Of a DNA stretch of 64,000 bases, positions 12,338 to 25,700 are shown one piece after another; position 1 is the first letter of the stretch, and each line of letters starts with the position of its first letter. The notes under the pieces are model-generated. The model had not been told where the DNA came from. It worked only from the letters and a program-made list of their open reading frames with translations, and searched no databases. The position numbers were made by a program, and so were the translations under genes. Origin of the DNA: Hippasteria phrygiana (lineage: Eukaryota; Echinodermata; Asteroidea; Valvatida; Goniasteridae); assembly GCA_037893225.1 (NCBI GenBank), contig JAZGUH010000260.1, positions 453,001-517,000 of the forward strand, in the 5' to 3' direction.

Positions 12338-12492
12338 GTGTTTCGAGCGGACCGGTTCTTCGATCTTTTCGACTACGACCACAGCGGGACGGTCTTCTAG
12401 CAAGAGATGATGGACGGTCTCTTCCTTCTTTACGAAAGGAACAAGGAAAAAAAACATCCGATTCTTTTTTCGATGTCTATACGACGTAGACG
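12338..12492 (+). pseudogene. NOX5-like EF-hand exon with stop and frameshift
   Basis: After an acceptor ending TTAATCCAG the frame reads VFRADRFFDLFDYDHSGTVF, then a TAG, then QEMMDGLFLLYERNKEK. This matches the N-terminal calcium-binding region of NADPH oxidase 5, where an ERFF helix leads into an EF-hand loop of the DxDxSGTI type. Here the loop has D1, D3, S5, G6, T7 and E12, but position 10 is a stop. After the A-run at about 12448-12455 the frame must move by one base to read IRFFFRCLYDVDG, the equivalent of the next NOX5 helix, which then meets a GGTGAGT donor. Two lesions in one exon suggest a decayed copy, although base errors in the homopolymer are possible. It is on the same strand as the NADPH-binding exon at 41.4 kb. 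Confidence 0.6.
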
Positions 12493-12545
12493 GTGAGTTG
12501 TTTGTTTCCATAGAGCTTTTCATACATGTCTGTGGATGGGCGTAA

Positions 12546-12632
12546 ATCACTGGGGATATATAGGGGTAAATATTCCCCCACATTTTGACCGGGGGGTGGG
12601 CCATTGGATCACCCCCCCCCCCCCCCCCCCCG
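12546..12632. repeat. Poly-C repeat related to 590-690
   Basis: Shared order with 590-690: GGGATATAT, a C-rich block, ACATTTTGACC (ACTTTTTGACC in the other copy), a G-rich block, CCA-TG and ATCACC, then poly-C. Confidence 0.55.
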
Positions 12633-12781
12633 ATTTATGTGGTTTGAAACAAAACAAATGTTGATTTCTTGGTTATCTTGTAACTTTCCAACAGTCCAAA
12701 TGTACAAAAAACGGAAAACAGTACAACAACTTTAAATGCACCGTGTTGTTGTTAGGCATAGGCCTATAGGGTAACCAGACC

Positions 12782-12817
12782 TTTGTATTATGAACAGCGC
12801 CCTATTCATAATACAAA
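12782..12817. repeat. Perfect 13-bp-arm hairpin
   Basis: TTTGTATTATGAA (12782-12794) and TTCATAATACAAA (12805-12817) with a 10-base loop. Confidence 0.85.
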
Positions 12818-12920
12818 TTGGGCAGTGAACTATTGGGCAGTGAACTGACTGCCCTTGGGAAGCGCCATCTTGCAGCACTATCTTTAGTCAAGTGGTCTGG
12901 ACGAAAATGAAAATTCATAA

Positions 12921-13092
12921 CGGTGTAGCGTGAATTTCAGTTACCATGAAATACGGGCTCATTGGTATTATTGCGCATGCCTTAGTGAAGATAGTTCGGA
13001 GAGTGGCCGGTCACGTGAGGGAGGTTAACCAATAATAGGGAAATGGAGTTAAGGGAAAATATTTTAATGGTTCGGATATTCATATGACACCG
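12921..13092 (-). mobile_element. CCGGTGT-ended MITE, copy 2
   Basis: Inverted, diverged copy of 9234-9394. Read on the minus strand it begins CCGGTGTCATATG and ends CACGCTACACCG, with the shared internal block GTGACCGGCCACTCTCC. Confidence 0.7.
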
Positions 13093-16000
13093 GCTTACTT
13101 TGATGGTCACGATACACTGAAAACTCTGATGAAATCATTGGATTCATCCGATTGTTGATTTTATGTTGATATATTTTTCCTTTGGCCATTAGGCCAAGAA
13201 AAAAAAAACATGTTTAGCGTCCGGGTTAAAAAAAAACAGTCATGACCGTAGGTTTTTCAACTGTTCAAAGACACAAAAATGAAAGAGACATGTACAAGAG
13301 AATTTAACATTTTTACAGTGGTTTAAATAGTTTTAATAAGCTTGTGTTCTATTTTCCCGATGGATCAGTCGACATTTTTGGGTTTATTTTTTTTCACCTT
13401 ATTTTCTACTGGTAAAAAAAAAATAATCCATTCGGCCCCCCCAAAAGGAAGCGGGCGGTGACGCAAACATGTCTTTTTACTTTGCCTAAGTGGCGTCGAA
13501 GCATTTTTTTCGCGCTTACGTAGTATGATTTACAATGCATTGTCCTCATAGGCTTTGTACACTGATGTAACATTTTCCCGAATAACTCTTTCCGCCGAGC
13601 TGATGCAATGGCTCGATTGGTAGATGGTTAGTATGACAAGCTGGAGGTTTCGGTTTTAAATTTATGCATATGTTTTACCCTGTGTTTTCTTATTTGCTTT
13701 TTCTTGACCTTTTTTCCTTTTAAAGAGGATTTATAGCACATTTTAAACACTTTTCTTTATCCCCTTTGGGATTTTGTGGTTTTTGATCATTTTCTTTCAG
13801 AGGAAAAATATAATCCGAGAACATGTCTTTTGCTTCGGCGCAGTGAAGTGACTGATATGGCTAGTACTACGCAAATTTAATGCTAGTAATGCATCGAAAA
13901 GTTTGTTTACCAGTGCAGTAAGCAATCTTTGAACGCAGCGGATAATTCGTTTTATATCACGGACACGGACAGAATAAAGCAATTATGAATATGTATTATT
14001 GGCAAGACAATGTTTACCCTAAGCTGCATGTTCAGCAGTGCCGCGGAGGTGGATTCAGACTTACTTCAGAATCTCGAACAACAAAAATGTGTTTGTAAAC
14101 AAACAAAAAATCATTGTCTTGTGTAATGTGCATCCCCTGCACAAATTGATTACGTCGGTCCCCAAAGCTTCACGCAACGCGTGGCAAGTGCAATAACCAG
14201 GAGCGGTAATGTCTCCTGTTCAGTATGGATAGCTGATGATAGTATAATAAATGTCACAAAGCTATCAACGTCAGAAAGAGTCCCCCGGCCACCACGTTTT
14301 GCAAATTATGTTCTAGACAGAAGAGAAAAGTCTTACAAAGAAATGTAAACTATAATCTGGGAAAACCTTGCATCTCTCCCGGTTATACTGCCATTGTGTA
14401 TGGGTCTTCTTCTTGTGTGCGTGACGCAGCTTCGTGTTCAATGGCCACGTTTCGTCACGGAGAGAAAAATTGGTGAAATTTGTCTAAAAGATTCTTGATA
14501 AATACATTTTCACGCATAAATAATTTTCAAAGTGACTGTGGTTTGTTTGATGAAAGCATATATATATTAAATTAAACATTCACGAAAACAGGCACAAAGA
14601 TTAACTATGGCTTTGACACCCGCATGTTTCGGACAACCTGATATATTACATGTAGGCCTATAGTTCAAGATTTATGCCAAAGTAACAATTTATCTGAAAT
14701 TAACATTGGGACGGGAAATTTGGGAATAAATGTATGTATGAATGACCAACAGACCACCATTTTGTTGTATGTCCAAGATAATCTAATACGGTTTTATAGC
14801 CTATTTTTAAAGAACAAATTGTGCCATGTTTATATAATTTCTACTACAATAATGACAAGGGATTTTGTCGAATTTTTGTTTCTTGCTCTTTGGGCAGCAA
14901 AATCTGTCCCAAGAGGATACACTGATGTTCTTATAGAGTAATCGCATGCGCTATAGTAGGACGCGACTTCTCGCCAGTGTACATTATACACGTAAATTGC
15001 ACATGCACATCATTGGCCACAAAGGGCTGACTGTTAGTGTGGTAACCGTGTACCTGACTCGTATTTATTGAGACGACGTCGGTTTCCGGACCTTTTTTAG
15101 AGAAAATAGGGGAACTTAGGGGAACTGGTCCAATATCTAAGTTTTCAGGGGATTTCTATACTGCCCTCTGTATACCAAAGTGAACTATTTGGACCCTTGA
15201 CATACCACTTCACTTTTCTCAGAGGAATTGACACGTTTTGCTAATGTAACCCCGACATCGGCTAGGTCTGAGTTTACTGAGCTTTAGTTTTAAACTTAAC
15301 TCCCCAATACCTTTCTTATTATTTTGTTTTGTCGTTTCCACTTAGCATGGTTTACGTTTCCCTATTATTTCCTTTTGAATCCCTTCCTTTTCTTTTCTAT
15401 TATTATTCTTTCGTATTTCTTTTCTTATACATGTATTACTATTATGGCATTATATAGCTTATTTTTTTTATTGTGGTTTGTGCTCTGTGGGGCGACGGCC
15501 GCCTTAGCAGAATTCCCCTTGAACACCCTCTATGACCCCACCATGGACTTGCTGGCCCGGGTTTCTCATGGGATTGCCAGAGTGGTTGCATGGGTATCTA
15601 TTGGTCAGACTCCCCTTGCCACATCACCATTTGCACCAAGCCAGCCTCTGCCAAGTGGGTTCTGTCACTGCCTCCCCATTTGGATGGAAAGAAAGTTTTG
15701 GAAAGTACCTCCGGGATACAGATTTATCGGAGAGTTCTTCTGGGTTTAATGAATGTTGGCTCTCTGGACTGCTACTGCACTGCACTGTATCTATCTAACA
15801 GTCAGCTAGACTGGCTGCAGGTCTGCTCGGCGCTGACAGCTGGTTGCTCCAGTGTGCCCCTGGCCCTGCACTTCTGAGAAAGCACTGTGGCTGCATGCAG
15901 GCGCCCCCCCCCCCCCCCCCCCCCCCCAAATTGGTCATCAACTGGCTGAGGTTCAACAGGAGCCCTTCAAACCTGCCTCCAGCACTGGGATCCCAGTGCT

Positions 16001-16315
16001 GAACTGTGAAAACATCCCTTTTTGTGGGCCAGTTTATGAGCTGTTTAATGATTTCTGTTGATTTTGTAGTTGAATATTTTCTCGATTTTGTCTTACTAAG
16101 AAACTCTGTGTTTTGTCTTATCCAATAAACTTAGTTTAGTATGTATATCATCCAATTGAGAGTGTTTTGCTAAGTCCCCCGAGGGAGCCGACTTTCACAA
16201 ATTGGCTCCTGCCAATCGGAACTGAACCTTGGGTTACACCAAATAATGTGAATACTCGGGATTCATAATGAAACTGAGCTCTCTCAGGAACTTTGTTCAG
16301 ATAACTCTGAATGAC
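13093..16315. other. No recognisable gene; one tRNA-like fragment, one GC-rich open stretch
   Basis: At 13600-13662 a TGGCTCGATTGGTAGA segment followed by GGTTTCGGTTTTAAAT resembles a decayed tRNA-derived A/B-box pair, as in old SINE copies. 15480-15900 is richer in GC than its surroundings and open in several frames, and an AATAAA lies downstream at about 16124-16129. I do not recognise any product, and a poly-C tract follows at 15903-15927. The rest is AT-rich without visible features. Confidence 0.45.
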
Positions 16316-16318
16316 ATT

Positions 16319-16467
16319 TAACAATTGTTGACTGCTGTGATGTGGGATGACATTTTTGACATCCAAGGGACGCATAGCACCCGAGGCGAAGCCGAAGTTG
16401 CTCATGTATGCGTCCCCGAGGGTGTTAAAAACGTCACATCCCACATCACATCAGTCAACAATTGTTT
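16319..16467. repeat. Foldback element with GGCGAAGCC centre
   Basis: Outer arms 16319-16358 and 16427-16467 share ACAATTGTTGACTG and TGATGTGGGATG against their complements. Inner arms GGACGCATA/TATGCGTCC flank a centre containing GAGGCGAAGCCGAAG. The result is a long imperfect hairpin of about 150 bp, typical of a foldback MITE. Confidence 0.8.
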
Positions 16468-18930
16468 TGTCATATCGCCAAACCCAGGGTTTTTTCAGTT
16501 CAACTTACCTTGCTCGGTGGAAATTAATTCAAACAAATCACGCGATCAAAACACCTGATCGTCTGCTAGTCCGCTACTCGCACCACAGTTTACTATCATT
16601 AACAGGTGAGTGAAGCGTGGGTACCGATGACAGCTCAATAGCTAGCTGGCTGATGTATGTGATATCATGCTTGGAGTGGGCCAGTCGTTTTTATAGACGG
16701 GCACGTGATCGTTCTAGGCCAATCAAAATACAGTATCCAAGACGGAGATATAACAATAGAAAATGTTAAACAAAAAAGTCTACATCTTTCCTGTGTCATT
16801 TTGTATTGTCTTATGTCTTTTTAATTCTGTGAACATGTTGGTCCACGCAAATCGACATTTTGTAATTAGTGTTAATTAGATTATTCAAATGGCATTATCC
16901 CTATCAAGAATTGCACATTAAAAGATGATTGTATGTGCCATCTGACCATAGCAATTGTAAAAACTGCAAGTCACACAGCATACTTTTATTCCACAAAAAG
17001 GCTTAGATGGACCAGTTACCCCAAGTTACCCTACGTTTTTACGTAAAAACACACACACCGCTTAGTACCGGTACTTACCAAAAAGATGACGTTGTTCGCT
17101 TTTTGGGTGGGAGAGGAGGAATTACCCGAAGCTAATGCTTCACAGGTCGCCTTGTTAATGTCTCGGGCAGATACACCAGGGGTGTCGCCGGTCAATTATG
17201 AGTAGGTATGTAAATCTGTAAACTTTCGTAAAAAAACCAAAACATACTGGTGGAAAATAGCAGGGTTTAAAAGCTTGTAAAGAACGCTCACCAGGCCAAG
17301 ATACAAATCTCAAATTGGGCATAAGGTCATAGAGTTCAGAGCAGCATGAATACACATGGAATCTGTTCATGAAATGGACTGCGCGTTTAATTTTACGGGC
17401 AAATCTGTATAAAAGGGCCACTCATTACGTACGTAGCAATTGCACGACCAATCAGAAATGAGGAAATTTGTGTTCACAAAAAGTAAGGTTAAATTGCAGT
17501 GTTTAGTCCAAAAATAAGTTGTCTTTATCATAATATGTTTTTTTATTCAAACAATTCCACAAGAGAATTTAGATTTTTTTACAAACATAGGTGAAGATTC
17601 CTATATATTACATCTCCTTTCGTATTCAAATATTGAAATTTGTCATGGGAAACAATGACATTATTATGGTGGGATAAGCTGAATATAAAGCTAAAGCACG
17701 TCATCATTCAGTTTGTAGTGTTTAGTAGGTTATCGTAGCATACACTCTACCATGATAGTAAAGTTACTTCCGTTTAGTCTGCATGGTGCCCACTTCATTC
17801 ATTTCTGTTAATTTGTAGTTAATTAATGGTAACCTATCTTCCAGTATATGCTACCTTTACCGTTTTCTAAAACAAACACTGCCAGTAAAAATAACAGTAT
17901 TTGCAGACTTTTAACCGTAAACAATACGGTTTATCAGTAAATTTTAATACGGTTCGACTGTAAAAAATACGGTAGACCGGTGGCACCTTGCTGCACGCCT
18001 TTCGACCGTTACCGGTAATTTTACGGGCAATTCTATACAGTGTAATACAGTAGCGTATCCAGCTTTTTGTGCCGGGGGGGGGGGGGGGCAGACAACGTCT
18101 GAATCGTCTTAAAATCGTCTTAAAAACACTATTTCTAAATAGACGTCCATTGACCTTAGTGTAAAATCCACTAACTTCACAGTGAAAAAATTCCTTATCC
18201 AGGAGTCCCTCAGTTTGTGTGACACTACTGAAAATTATAGTTTAAATCTTAATCTGTCAAATTCTTTTCAATTTTTGGCAGGGTAGACGTTTGGAATTTT
18301 TGCTAATTGTCCCCAAAGAGTACCACCCCTAAAAATGTGGTTTTTCCCAAACCGGCTAGCTGCCATTTTTTATACTGTATTCCTCCACTTGCCAAAGCCA
18401 AATAGGACCAATTTTTAAGCCAAAATTTATCAAGTCTTCACAAAAGTTGAAGCACAGAACCCCCAGGTTATGATAGCTGATCATAATTACACAATCTATC
18501 AATTGCATGACCCCCAAAATGTATTATTCAAAAAGAGTTGTGGGTTTACAATCTATGCTAATCAGTTTGGCGCAGCCATATTTGGCCTATTTAGTGTAGT
18601 GCACCCATAAGAGCGCCGCCTGGTGACGCCCAGGAGTAACGTGGCAATGTGTTTTTCACTTAAAATTGAAGATTAAGACCCCTAGGACCCCTTCTTTTCA
18701 ATTTTAGTAGAGTTGACGGAATGATTTATTTGTATCCCTCCCCCAAACCATCTTTGAAATGGTGGCCCATCTCTGGGCAAAGGGTCTAAATGTAGCCCCC
18801 CGCCTCTATGCCAAATAGACCCACACAAAGGATTGTTTGGAGGGGGGTTCTGAAAATATTTCCGTACATTTGCCCAAAAGTTGACTCCAAAAATGTTTCG
18901 CCTGCGAACAAAAGTTTACAAGTGGGAGGG
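16468..18930. other. No recognisable gene; dispersed repeat copy and poly-G
   Basis: 17589-17765 is a copy of a dispersed repeat also present, inverted and with an insertion, at 55885-56450. 17880-18045 contains several ATACGGT/ACCGTA words. At 18048 a CAGTAGCGTATCC end, like that at 40380, precedes a poly-G tract. 18050-18930 has no coding signal. Confidence 0.55.
17589..17765 (+). repeat. Dispersed repeat, uninterrupted copy
   Basis: ATAGGTGAAGATTCC then ACATCTCCTTTCGTATTC and AATATTGAAATTTG, continuing to ACACTCTACCATGATAG. The inverted counterpart ends near 55885 and carries a 383-bp foldback insertion at 56037-56419. This copy preserves the unoccupied target (CATCTCCT at 17611-17618). 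Confidence 0.7.
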
Positions 18931-19177
18931 GAAATGCTGCATAAAAAATAAAAGAAACATATAGAAATGTGCAATTGCGGGAAAAGACATGAGTGCATAT
19001 TCTAAAAAGTCGAAGCTCGCAAATTTCCTTAAACATAATAACAAACTGAGAAAAGCCCGAACGACGAGACAGACAAAAACATTCCTTGATTTTTTCCCTG
19101 CGAGCAAGCCACTGTACAGTTGGTGTTTGGAGACGGTGAACGAATACTCTTATAAATAATGACAATCGCATTGCGGG

Positions 19178-19270
19178 AAAAAGGAAATACCAAAAGACTT
19201 GGAATCGAACCCTCGACTTAGAAATCTATGAACGACTCGCTTAACCACTCGGCCACCGACCTGTCACTAC
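19178..19270 (-). ncRNA. tRNA-like Pol III unit in the first (diverged) repeat
   Basis: A box complement at 19245-19255 and B box complement at 19201-19211, with five T (minus strand) at 19178-19182. This outermost copy is the most diverged in the array yet keeps both boxes exactly. The cloverleaf is poor: the T-arm closes with only two pairs and no anticodon arm can be drawn. It is tRNA-derived rather than a usable tRNA. Confidence 0.55.
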
Positions 19271-19637
19271 CTAAAGCCCTTTTTAAACCTATTGAAACAG
19301 AGAAGAAACTACACGGCGGCAGTACAATAGCCGAACATGGTTGAATGAACATCATAAAGAATTAAGGGGGGGGGGGTGAAAATAGTTATCCTGAATGCTG
19401 CATACAAAATAAAAGAAACATATAGAAATGTGCAATTGCGGGCAAAGACATGAGTGCATATTCTAAAAAGTCGAAGCTTGCAAATTTCCTTAAACATAAT
19501 AACAAACAGAGAAAAGCCCGAACGACGAGACAGACAAAAACATTCCTTGATTTTTTTCCTGCGAGCAAGTCACTGTACAGTTGGTGTTTGGAGACGGTGA
19601 ACGAATACTCTTATAAATAATGACAATCGCATTGCGG

Positions 19638-19730
19638 AAAAAAGGAAATACCGAAAGACTTGGAATCGAACCCTCGACTTAGAAATCTATGAACGACTCG
19701 CTTAACCACTCGGCCACCGAGCTGTCACTA
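19638..19730 (-). ncRNA. Representative tRNA-like Pol III unit (repeat 1)
   Basis: A box TGGCCGAGTGG covers 19716 down to 19706 and matches the tRNA D-arm consensus. B box GGTTCGATTCC covers 19672 down to 19662 and fits the T-arm consensus exactly. A T6 run at 19638-19643 is a standard Pol III terminator. The predicted transcript is about 90-100 nt. The segment before the A box forms a CTCGG/CCGAG stem. The region between the boxes lacks a normal anticodon stem (TAGA/TCTA with a two-base loop), so no amino-acid identity can be given. Function is unknown, and transcription is inferred from signals only. Confidence 0.6.
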
Positions 19731-22700
19731 CCTAAAAGCCCTTTTTAAACCTATTGAAACAGAGAAGAAACTACACGGCGGCAGTACAATAGCCGAACAT
19801 GGTTGAATGAACATCATTAAGAATTAAGGGGGGGGGGGTGAAAATAGTTATCCTGAATGCTGCATACAAAATAAAAGAAACATATAGAAATGTGCAATTG
19901 CGGGCAAAGACATGAGTGCATATTCTAAAAAGTCGAAGCTTGCAAATTTCCTTAAACATAATAACAAACAGAGAAAAGCCCGAACGACGAGACAGACAAA
20001 AACATTCCTTGATTTTTTTCCTGCGAGCAAGTCACTGTACAGTTGGTGTTTGGAGACGGTGAACGAATACTCTTATAAATAATGACAATCGCATTGCGGA
20101 AAAAAAGGAAATACCGAAAGACTTGGAATCGAACCCACGACTTAGAAATCTATGAACGACTCGCTTAACCACTCGGCCACCGAGCTGTCACTACCTAACA
20201 GCCCTTTTTAAACCTATTGAAACATAGAAGAAACTACACGGCGGCAGTACAATAGCCGAACATGGTTGAATGAACATCATTAAGAATTAAGGGGGGGGTG
20301 AAAATAGTTATCCTGAATGCTGCATACAAAATAAAAGAAACATATAGAAATGTGCAATTGCGGGCAAAGACATGAGTGCATATTCTAAAAAGTCGAAGCT
20401 TGCAAATTTCCTTAAACATAATAACAAACAGAGAAAAGCCCGAACGACGAGACAGACAAAAACATTCCTTGATTTTTTTCCTGCGAGCAAGTCACTGTAC
20501 AGTTGGTGTTTGGAGACGGTGAACGAATACTCTTATAAATAATGACAATCGCATTGCGGAAAAAAAGGAAATACCGAAAGACTTGGAATCGAACCCACGA
20601 CTTAGAAATCTATGAACGACTCGCTTAACCACTCGGCCACCGAGCTGTCACTACCTAAAAGCCCTTTTTAAACCTATTGAAACATAGAAGAAACTACACG
20701 GCGGCAGTACAATAGCCGAACATGGTTGAATGAACATCATTAAGAATTAAGGGGGGGGTGAAAATAGTTATCCTGAATGCTGCATACAAAATAAAAGAAA
20801 CATATAGAAATGTGCAATTGCGGGCAAAGACATGGGTGCATATTCTAAAAAGTCGAAGCTCGCAAATTTCCTTAAACATAATAACAAACAGAGAAAAGCC
20901 CGAACGACGAGACAGACAAAAACATTCCTTGATTTTTTTCCTGCGAGCAAGTCACTGTACAGTTGGTGTTTGGAGACGGTGAACGAATACTCTTATAAAT
21001 AATGACAATCGCATTGCGGAAAAAAGGAAATACCGAAAGACTTGGAATCGAACCCTCGACTTAGAAATCTATGAACGCCTCGCTTAATCACTCGGCCACC
21101 GAGCTGTCACTACCTAAAAGCCCTTTTTAAACCAATTGAAACAGAGAAGAAACTACACGGCGGCAGTACAATAGCCGAACATGGTTGAATGAACATCATT
21201 AAGAATTAGGGGGGGGGGGGGGGGGTGAAAATAGTTATCCTGAATGCTGCATACAAAATAAAAGAAACATATAGAAATGTGCAATTGCGGGCAAAGACAT
21301 GAGTGCATATTCTAAAAAGTCGAAGCTCGCAAATTTCCTTAAACATAATAACAAACAGAGAAAAGCCCGAACGACGAGACAGACAAAAACATTCCTTGAT
21401 TTTTTTCCTGCGAGCAAGTCACTGTACAGTTGGTGTTTGGAGACGGTGAACGAATACTCTTATAAATAATGACAATCGCATTGCGGAAAAAAAGGAAATA
21501 CCGAAAGACTTGGAATCGAACCCTCGAATTAGAAATCTATGAACGACTCGCTTAACCACTCGGCCACCGAGCTGTCACTACATAAAAGCCCTTTTTAAAC
21601 CTATTGAAACAGAGAAGAAACTACACGGCGGCAGTACAATAGCCGAACATGGTTGAATGAACATCTTTAAGAATTAAGGGGGGGGGGTGAAAATAGTTAT
21701 CCTGAATGCTGCATACAAAATAAAAGAAACATATAGAAATGTGCAATTGCGGGCAAAGACATGAGTGCATATTCTAAAAAGTCGAAGCTTGCAAATTTCC
21801 TTAAACATAATAACAAACAGAGAAAAGCCCGAACGACGAGACAGACAAAAACATTCCTTGATTTTTTTCCTGCGAGCAAGTCACTGTACAGTTGGTGTTT
21901 GGAGACGGTGAACGAATACTCTTATAAATAATGACAATCGCATTGCGGAAAAAAGGAAATACCGAAAGACTTGGAATCGAACCCTCGAATTAGAAATCTA
22001 TGAACGACTCGCTTAACCACTCGGCCACCGAGCTGTCACTACATAAAAGCCCTTTTTAAACCTATTGAAACATAGAAGAAACTACACGGCGGCAGTACAA
22101 TAGCCGAACATGGTTGAATGAACATCTTTAAGAATTAAGGGGGGGGGGGGTGAAAATAGTTATCCTGAATGCTGCATACAAAATAAAAGAAACATATAGA
22201 AATGTGCAATTGCGGGCAAAGACATGAGTGCATATTCTAAAAAGTCGAAGCTTGCAAATTTCCTTAAACATAATAACAAACAGAGAAAAGCCCGAACGAC
22301 GAGACAGACAAAAACATTCCTTGATTTTTTTCCTGCGAGCAAGTCACTGTACAGTTGGTGTTTGGAGACGGTGAACGAATACTCTTATAAATAATGACAA
22401 TCGCATTGCGGAAAAAAAGGAAATACCGAAAGACTTGGAATCGAACCCACGACTTAGAAATCTATGAACGACTCGCTTAACCACTCGGCCACCGAGCTGT
22501 CACTACCTAAAAGCCCTTTTTAAACCTATTGAAACATAGAAGAAACTACACGGCGGCAGTACAATAGCCGAACATGGTTGAATGAACATCATTAAGAATT
22601 AAGGGGGGGGTGAAAATAGTTATCCTGAATGCTGCATACAAAATAAAAGAAACATATAGAAATGTGCAATTGCGAGCAAAGACATGGGTGCATATTCTAA

Positions 22701-25700
22701 AAAGTCGAAGCTCGCAAATTTCCTTAAACATAATAACAAACAGAGAAAAGCCCGAACGACGAGACAGACAAAAACATTCCTTGATTTTTTTCCTGCGAGC
22801 AAGTCACTGTACAGTTGGTGTTTGGAGACGGTGAACGAATACTCTTATAAATAATGACAATCGCATTGCGGAAAAAAGGAAATACCGAAAGACTTGGAAT
22901 CGAACCCTCGACTTAGAAATCTATGAACGCCTCGCTTAATCACTCGGCCACCGAGCTGTCACTACCTAAAAGCCCTTTTTAAACCAATTGAAACAGAGAA
23001 GAAACTACACGGCGGCAGTACAATAGCCGAACATGGTTGAATGAACATCATTAAGAATTAAGGGGGGGGGGGGGTGAAAATAGTTATCCTGAATGCTGCA
23101 TACAAAATAAAAGAAACATATAGAAATGTGCAATTGCGGGCAAAGACATGGGTGCATATTCTAAAAAGTCGAAGCTTGCAAATTTCCTTAAACATAATAA
23201 CAAACAGAGAAAAGCCCGAACGACGAGACAGACAAAAACATTCCTTGATTTTTTTCCTGCGAGCAAGTCACTGTACAGTTGGTGTTTGGAGACGGTGAAC
23301 GAATACTCTTATAAATAATGACAATCGCATTGCGGAAAAAAGGAAATACCGAAAGACTTGGAATCGAACCCTCGACTTAGAAATCTATGAACGACTCGCT
23401 TAATCACTCGGCCACCGAGCTGTCACTACCTAAAAGCCCTTTTTAAACCAATTGAAACAGAGAAGAAACTACACGGCGGCAGTACAATAGCCGAACATGG
23501 TTGAATGAACATCATTAAGAATTAGGGGGGGGGGTGAAAATAGTTATCCTGAATGCTGCATACAAAATAAAAGAAACATATAGAAATGTGCAATTGCGGG
23601 CAAAGACATGAGTGCATATTCTAAAAAGTCGAAGCTTGCAAATTTCCTTAAACATAATAACAAACAGAGAAAAGCCCGAACGACGAGACAGACAAAAACA
23701 TTCCTTGATTTTTTTCCTGCGAGCAAGTCACTGTACAGTTGGTGTTTGGAGACGGTGAACGAATACTCTTATAAATAATGACAATCGCATTGCGGAAAAA
23801 AGGAAATACCGAAAGACTTGGAATCGAACCCTCGAATTAGAAATCTATGAACGACTCGCTTAACCACTCGGCCACCGAGCTGTCACTACATAAAAGCCCT
23901 TTTTAAACCTATTGAAACAGAGAAGAAACTACACGGCGGCAGTACAATAGCCGAACATGGTTGAATGAACATCTTTAAGAATTAAGGGGGGGGGGGTGAA
24001 AATAGTTATCCTGAATGCTGCATACAAAATAAAAGAAACATATAGAAATGTGCAATTGCGGGCAAAGACATGAGTGCATATTCTAAAAAGTCGAAGCTTG
24101 CAAATTTCGTTAAACATAATAACAAACAGAGAAAAGCCCGAACGACGAGACAGACAAAAACATTCCTTGATTTTTTTCCTGCGAGCAAGTCACTGTACAG
24201 TTGGTGTTTGGAGACGGTGAACGAATACTCTTATAAATAATGACAATCGCATTGCGGAAAAAAGGAAATACCGAAAGACTTGGAATCGAACCCACGACTT
24301 AGAAATCTATGAACGACTCGCTTAACCACTCGGCCACCGAGCTGTCACTACCTAAAAGCCCTTTTTAAACCTATTGAAACATAGAAGAAACTACACGGCG
24401 GCAGTACAATAGCCGAACATGGTTGAATGAACATCATTAAGAATTAAGGGGGGGGGGGGGGTGAAAATAGTTATCCTGAATGCTGCATACAAAATAAAAG
24501 AAACATATAGAAATGTGCAATTGCGGGCAAAGACATGGGTGCATATTCTAAAAAGTCGAAGCTCGCAAATTTCCTTAAACATAATAACAAACAGAGAAAA
24601 GCCCGAACGACGAGACAGACAAAAACATTCCTTGATTTTTTTCCTGCGAGCAAGTCACTGTACAGTTGGTGTTTGGAGACGGTGAACGAATACTCTTATA
24701 AATAATGACAATCGCATTGCGGAAAAAAGGAAATACCGAAAGACTTGGAATCGAACCCTCGACTTAGAAATCTATGAACGACTCGCTTAATCACTCGGCC
24801 ACCGAGCTGTCACTACCTAAAAGCCCTTTTTAAACCAATTGAAACAGAGAAGAAACTACACGGCGGCAGTACAATAGCCGAACATGGTTGAATGAACATC
24901 ATTAAGAATTAAGGGGGGGGGGGGGTGAAAATAGTTATCCTGAATGCTGCATACAAAATAAAAGAAACATATAGAAATGTGCAATTGCGGGCAAAGACAT
25001 GAGTGCATATTCTAAAAAGTCGAAGCTTGCAAATTTCCTTAAACATAATAACAAACAGAGAAAAGCCCGAACGACGAGACAGACAAAAACATTCCTTGAT
25101 TTTTTTCCTGCGAGCAAGTCACTGTACAGTTGGTGTTTGGAGACGGTGAACGAATACTCTTATAAATAATGACAATCGCATTGCGGAAAAAAGGAAATAC
25201 CGAAAGACTTGGAATCGAACCCACGACTTAGAAATCTATGAACGACTCGCTTAACCACTCGGCCACCGAGCTGTCACTACCTAAAAGCCCTTTTTAAACC
25301 TATTGAAACATAGAAGAAACTACACGGCGGCAGTACAATAGCCGAACATGGTTGAATGAACATCATTAAGAATTAAGGGGGGGGGGTGAAAATAGTTATC
25401 CTGAATGCTGCATACAAAATAAAAGAAACATATAGAAATGTGCAATTGCGGGCAAAGACATGGGTGCATATTCTAAAAAGTCGAAGCTCGCAAATTTCCT
25501 TAAACATAATAACAAACAGAGAAAAGCCCGAACGACGAGACAGACAAAAACATTCCTTGATTTTTTTCCTGCGAGCAAGTCACTGTACAGTTGGTGTTTG
25601 GAGACGGTGAACGAATACTCTTATAAATAATGACAATCGCATTGCGGAAAAAAGGAAATACCGAAAGACTTGGAATCGAACCCTCGACTTAGAAATCTAT

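Noticed and set aside
15324..15877. Overlapping open frames in a GC-rich stretch, possibly a gene
   Set aside because: Three frames are open at once and none shows a motif or splice structure. Kept only as a note in the gap entry.
19638..19730. A functional tRNA-Ser or tRNA-Leu gene
   Set aside because: The A and B boxes fit, but the T-stem pairs at only two positions, the acceptor arms do not pair, and no anticodon loop can be drawn.
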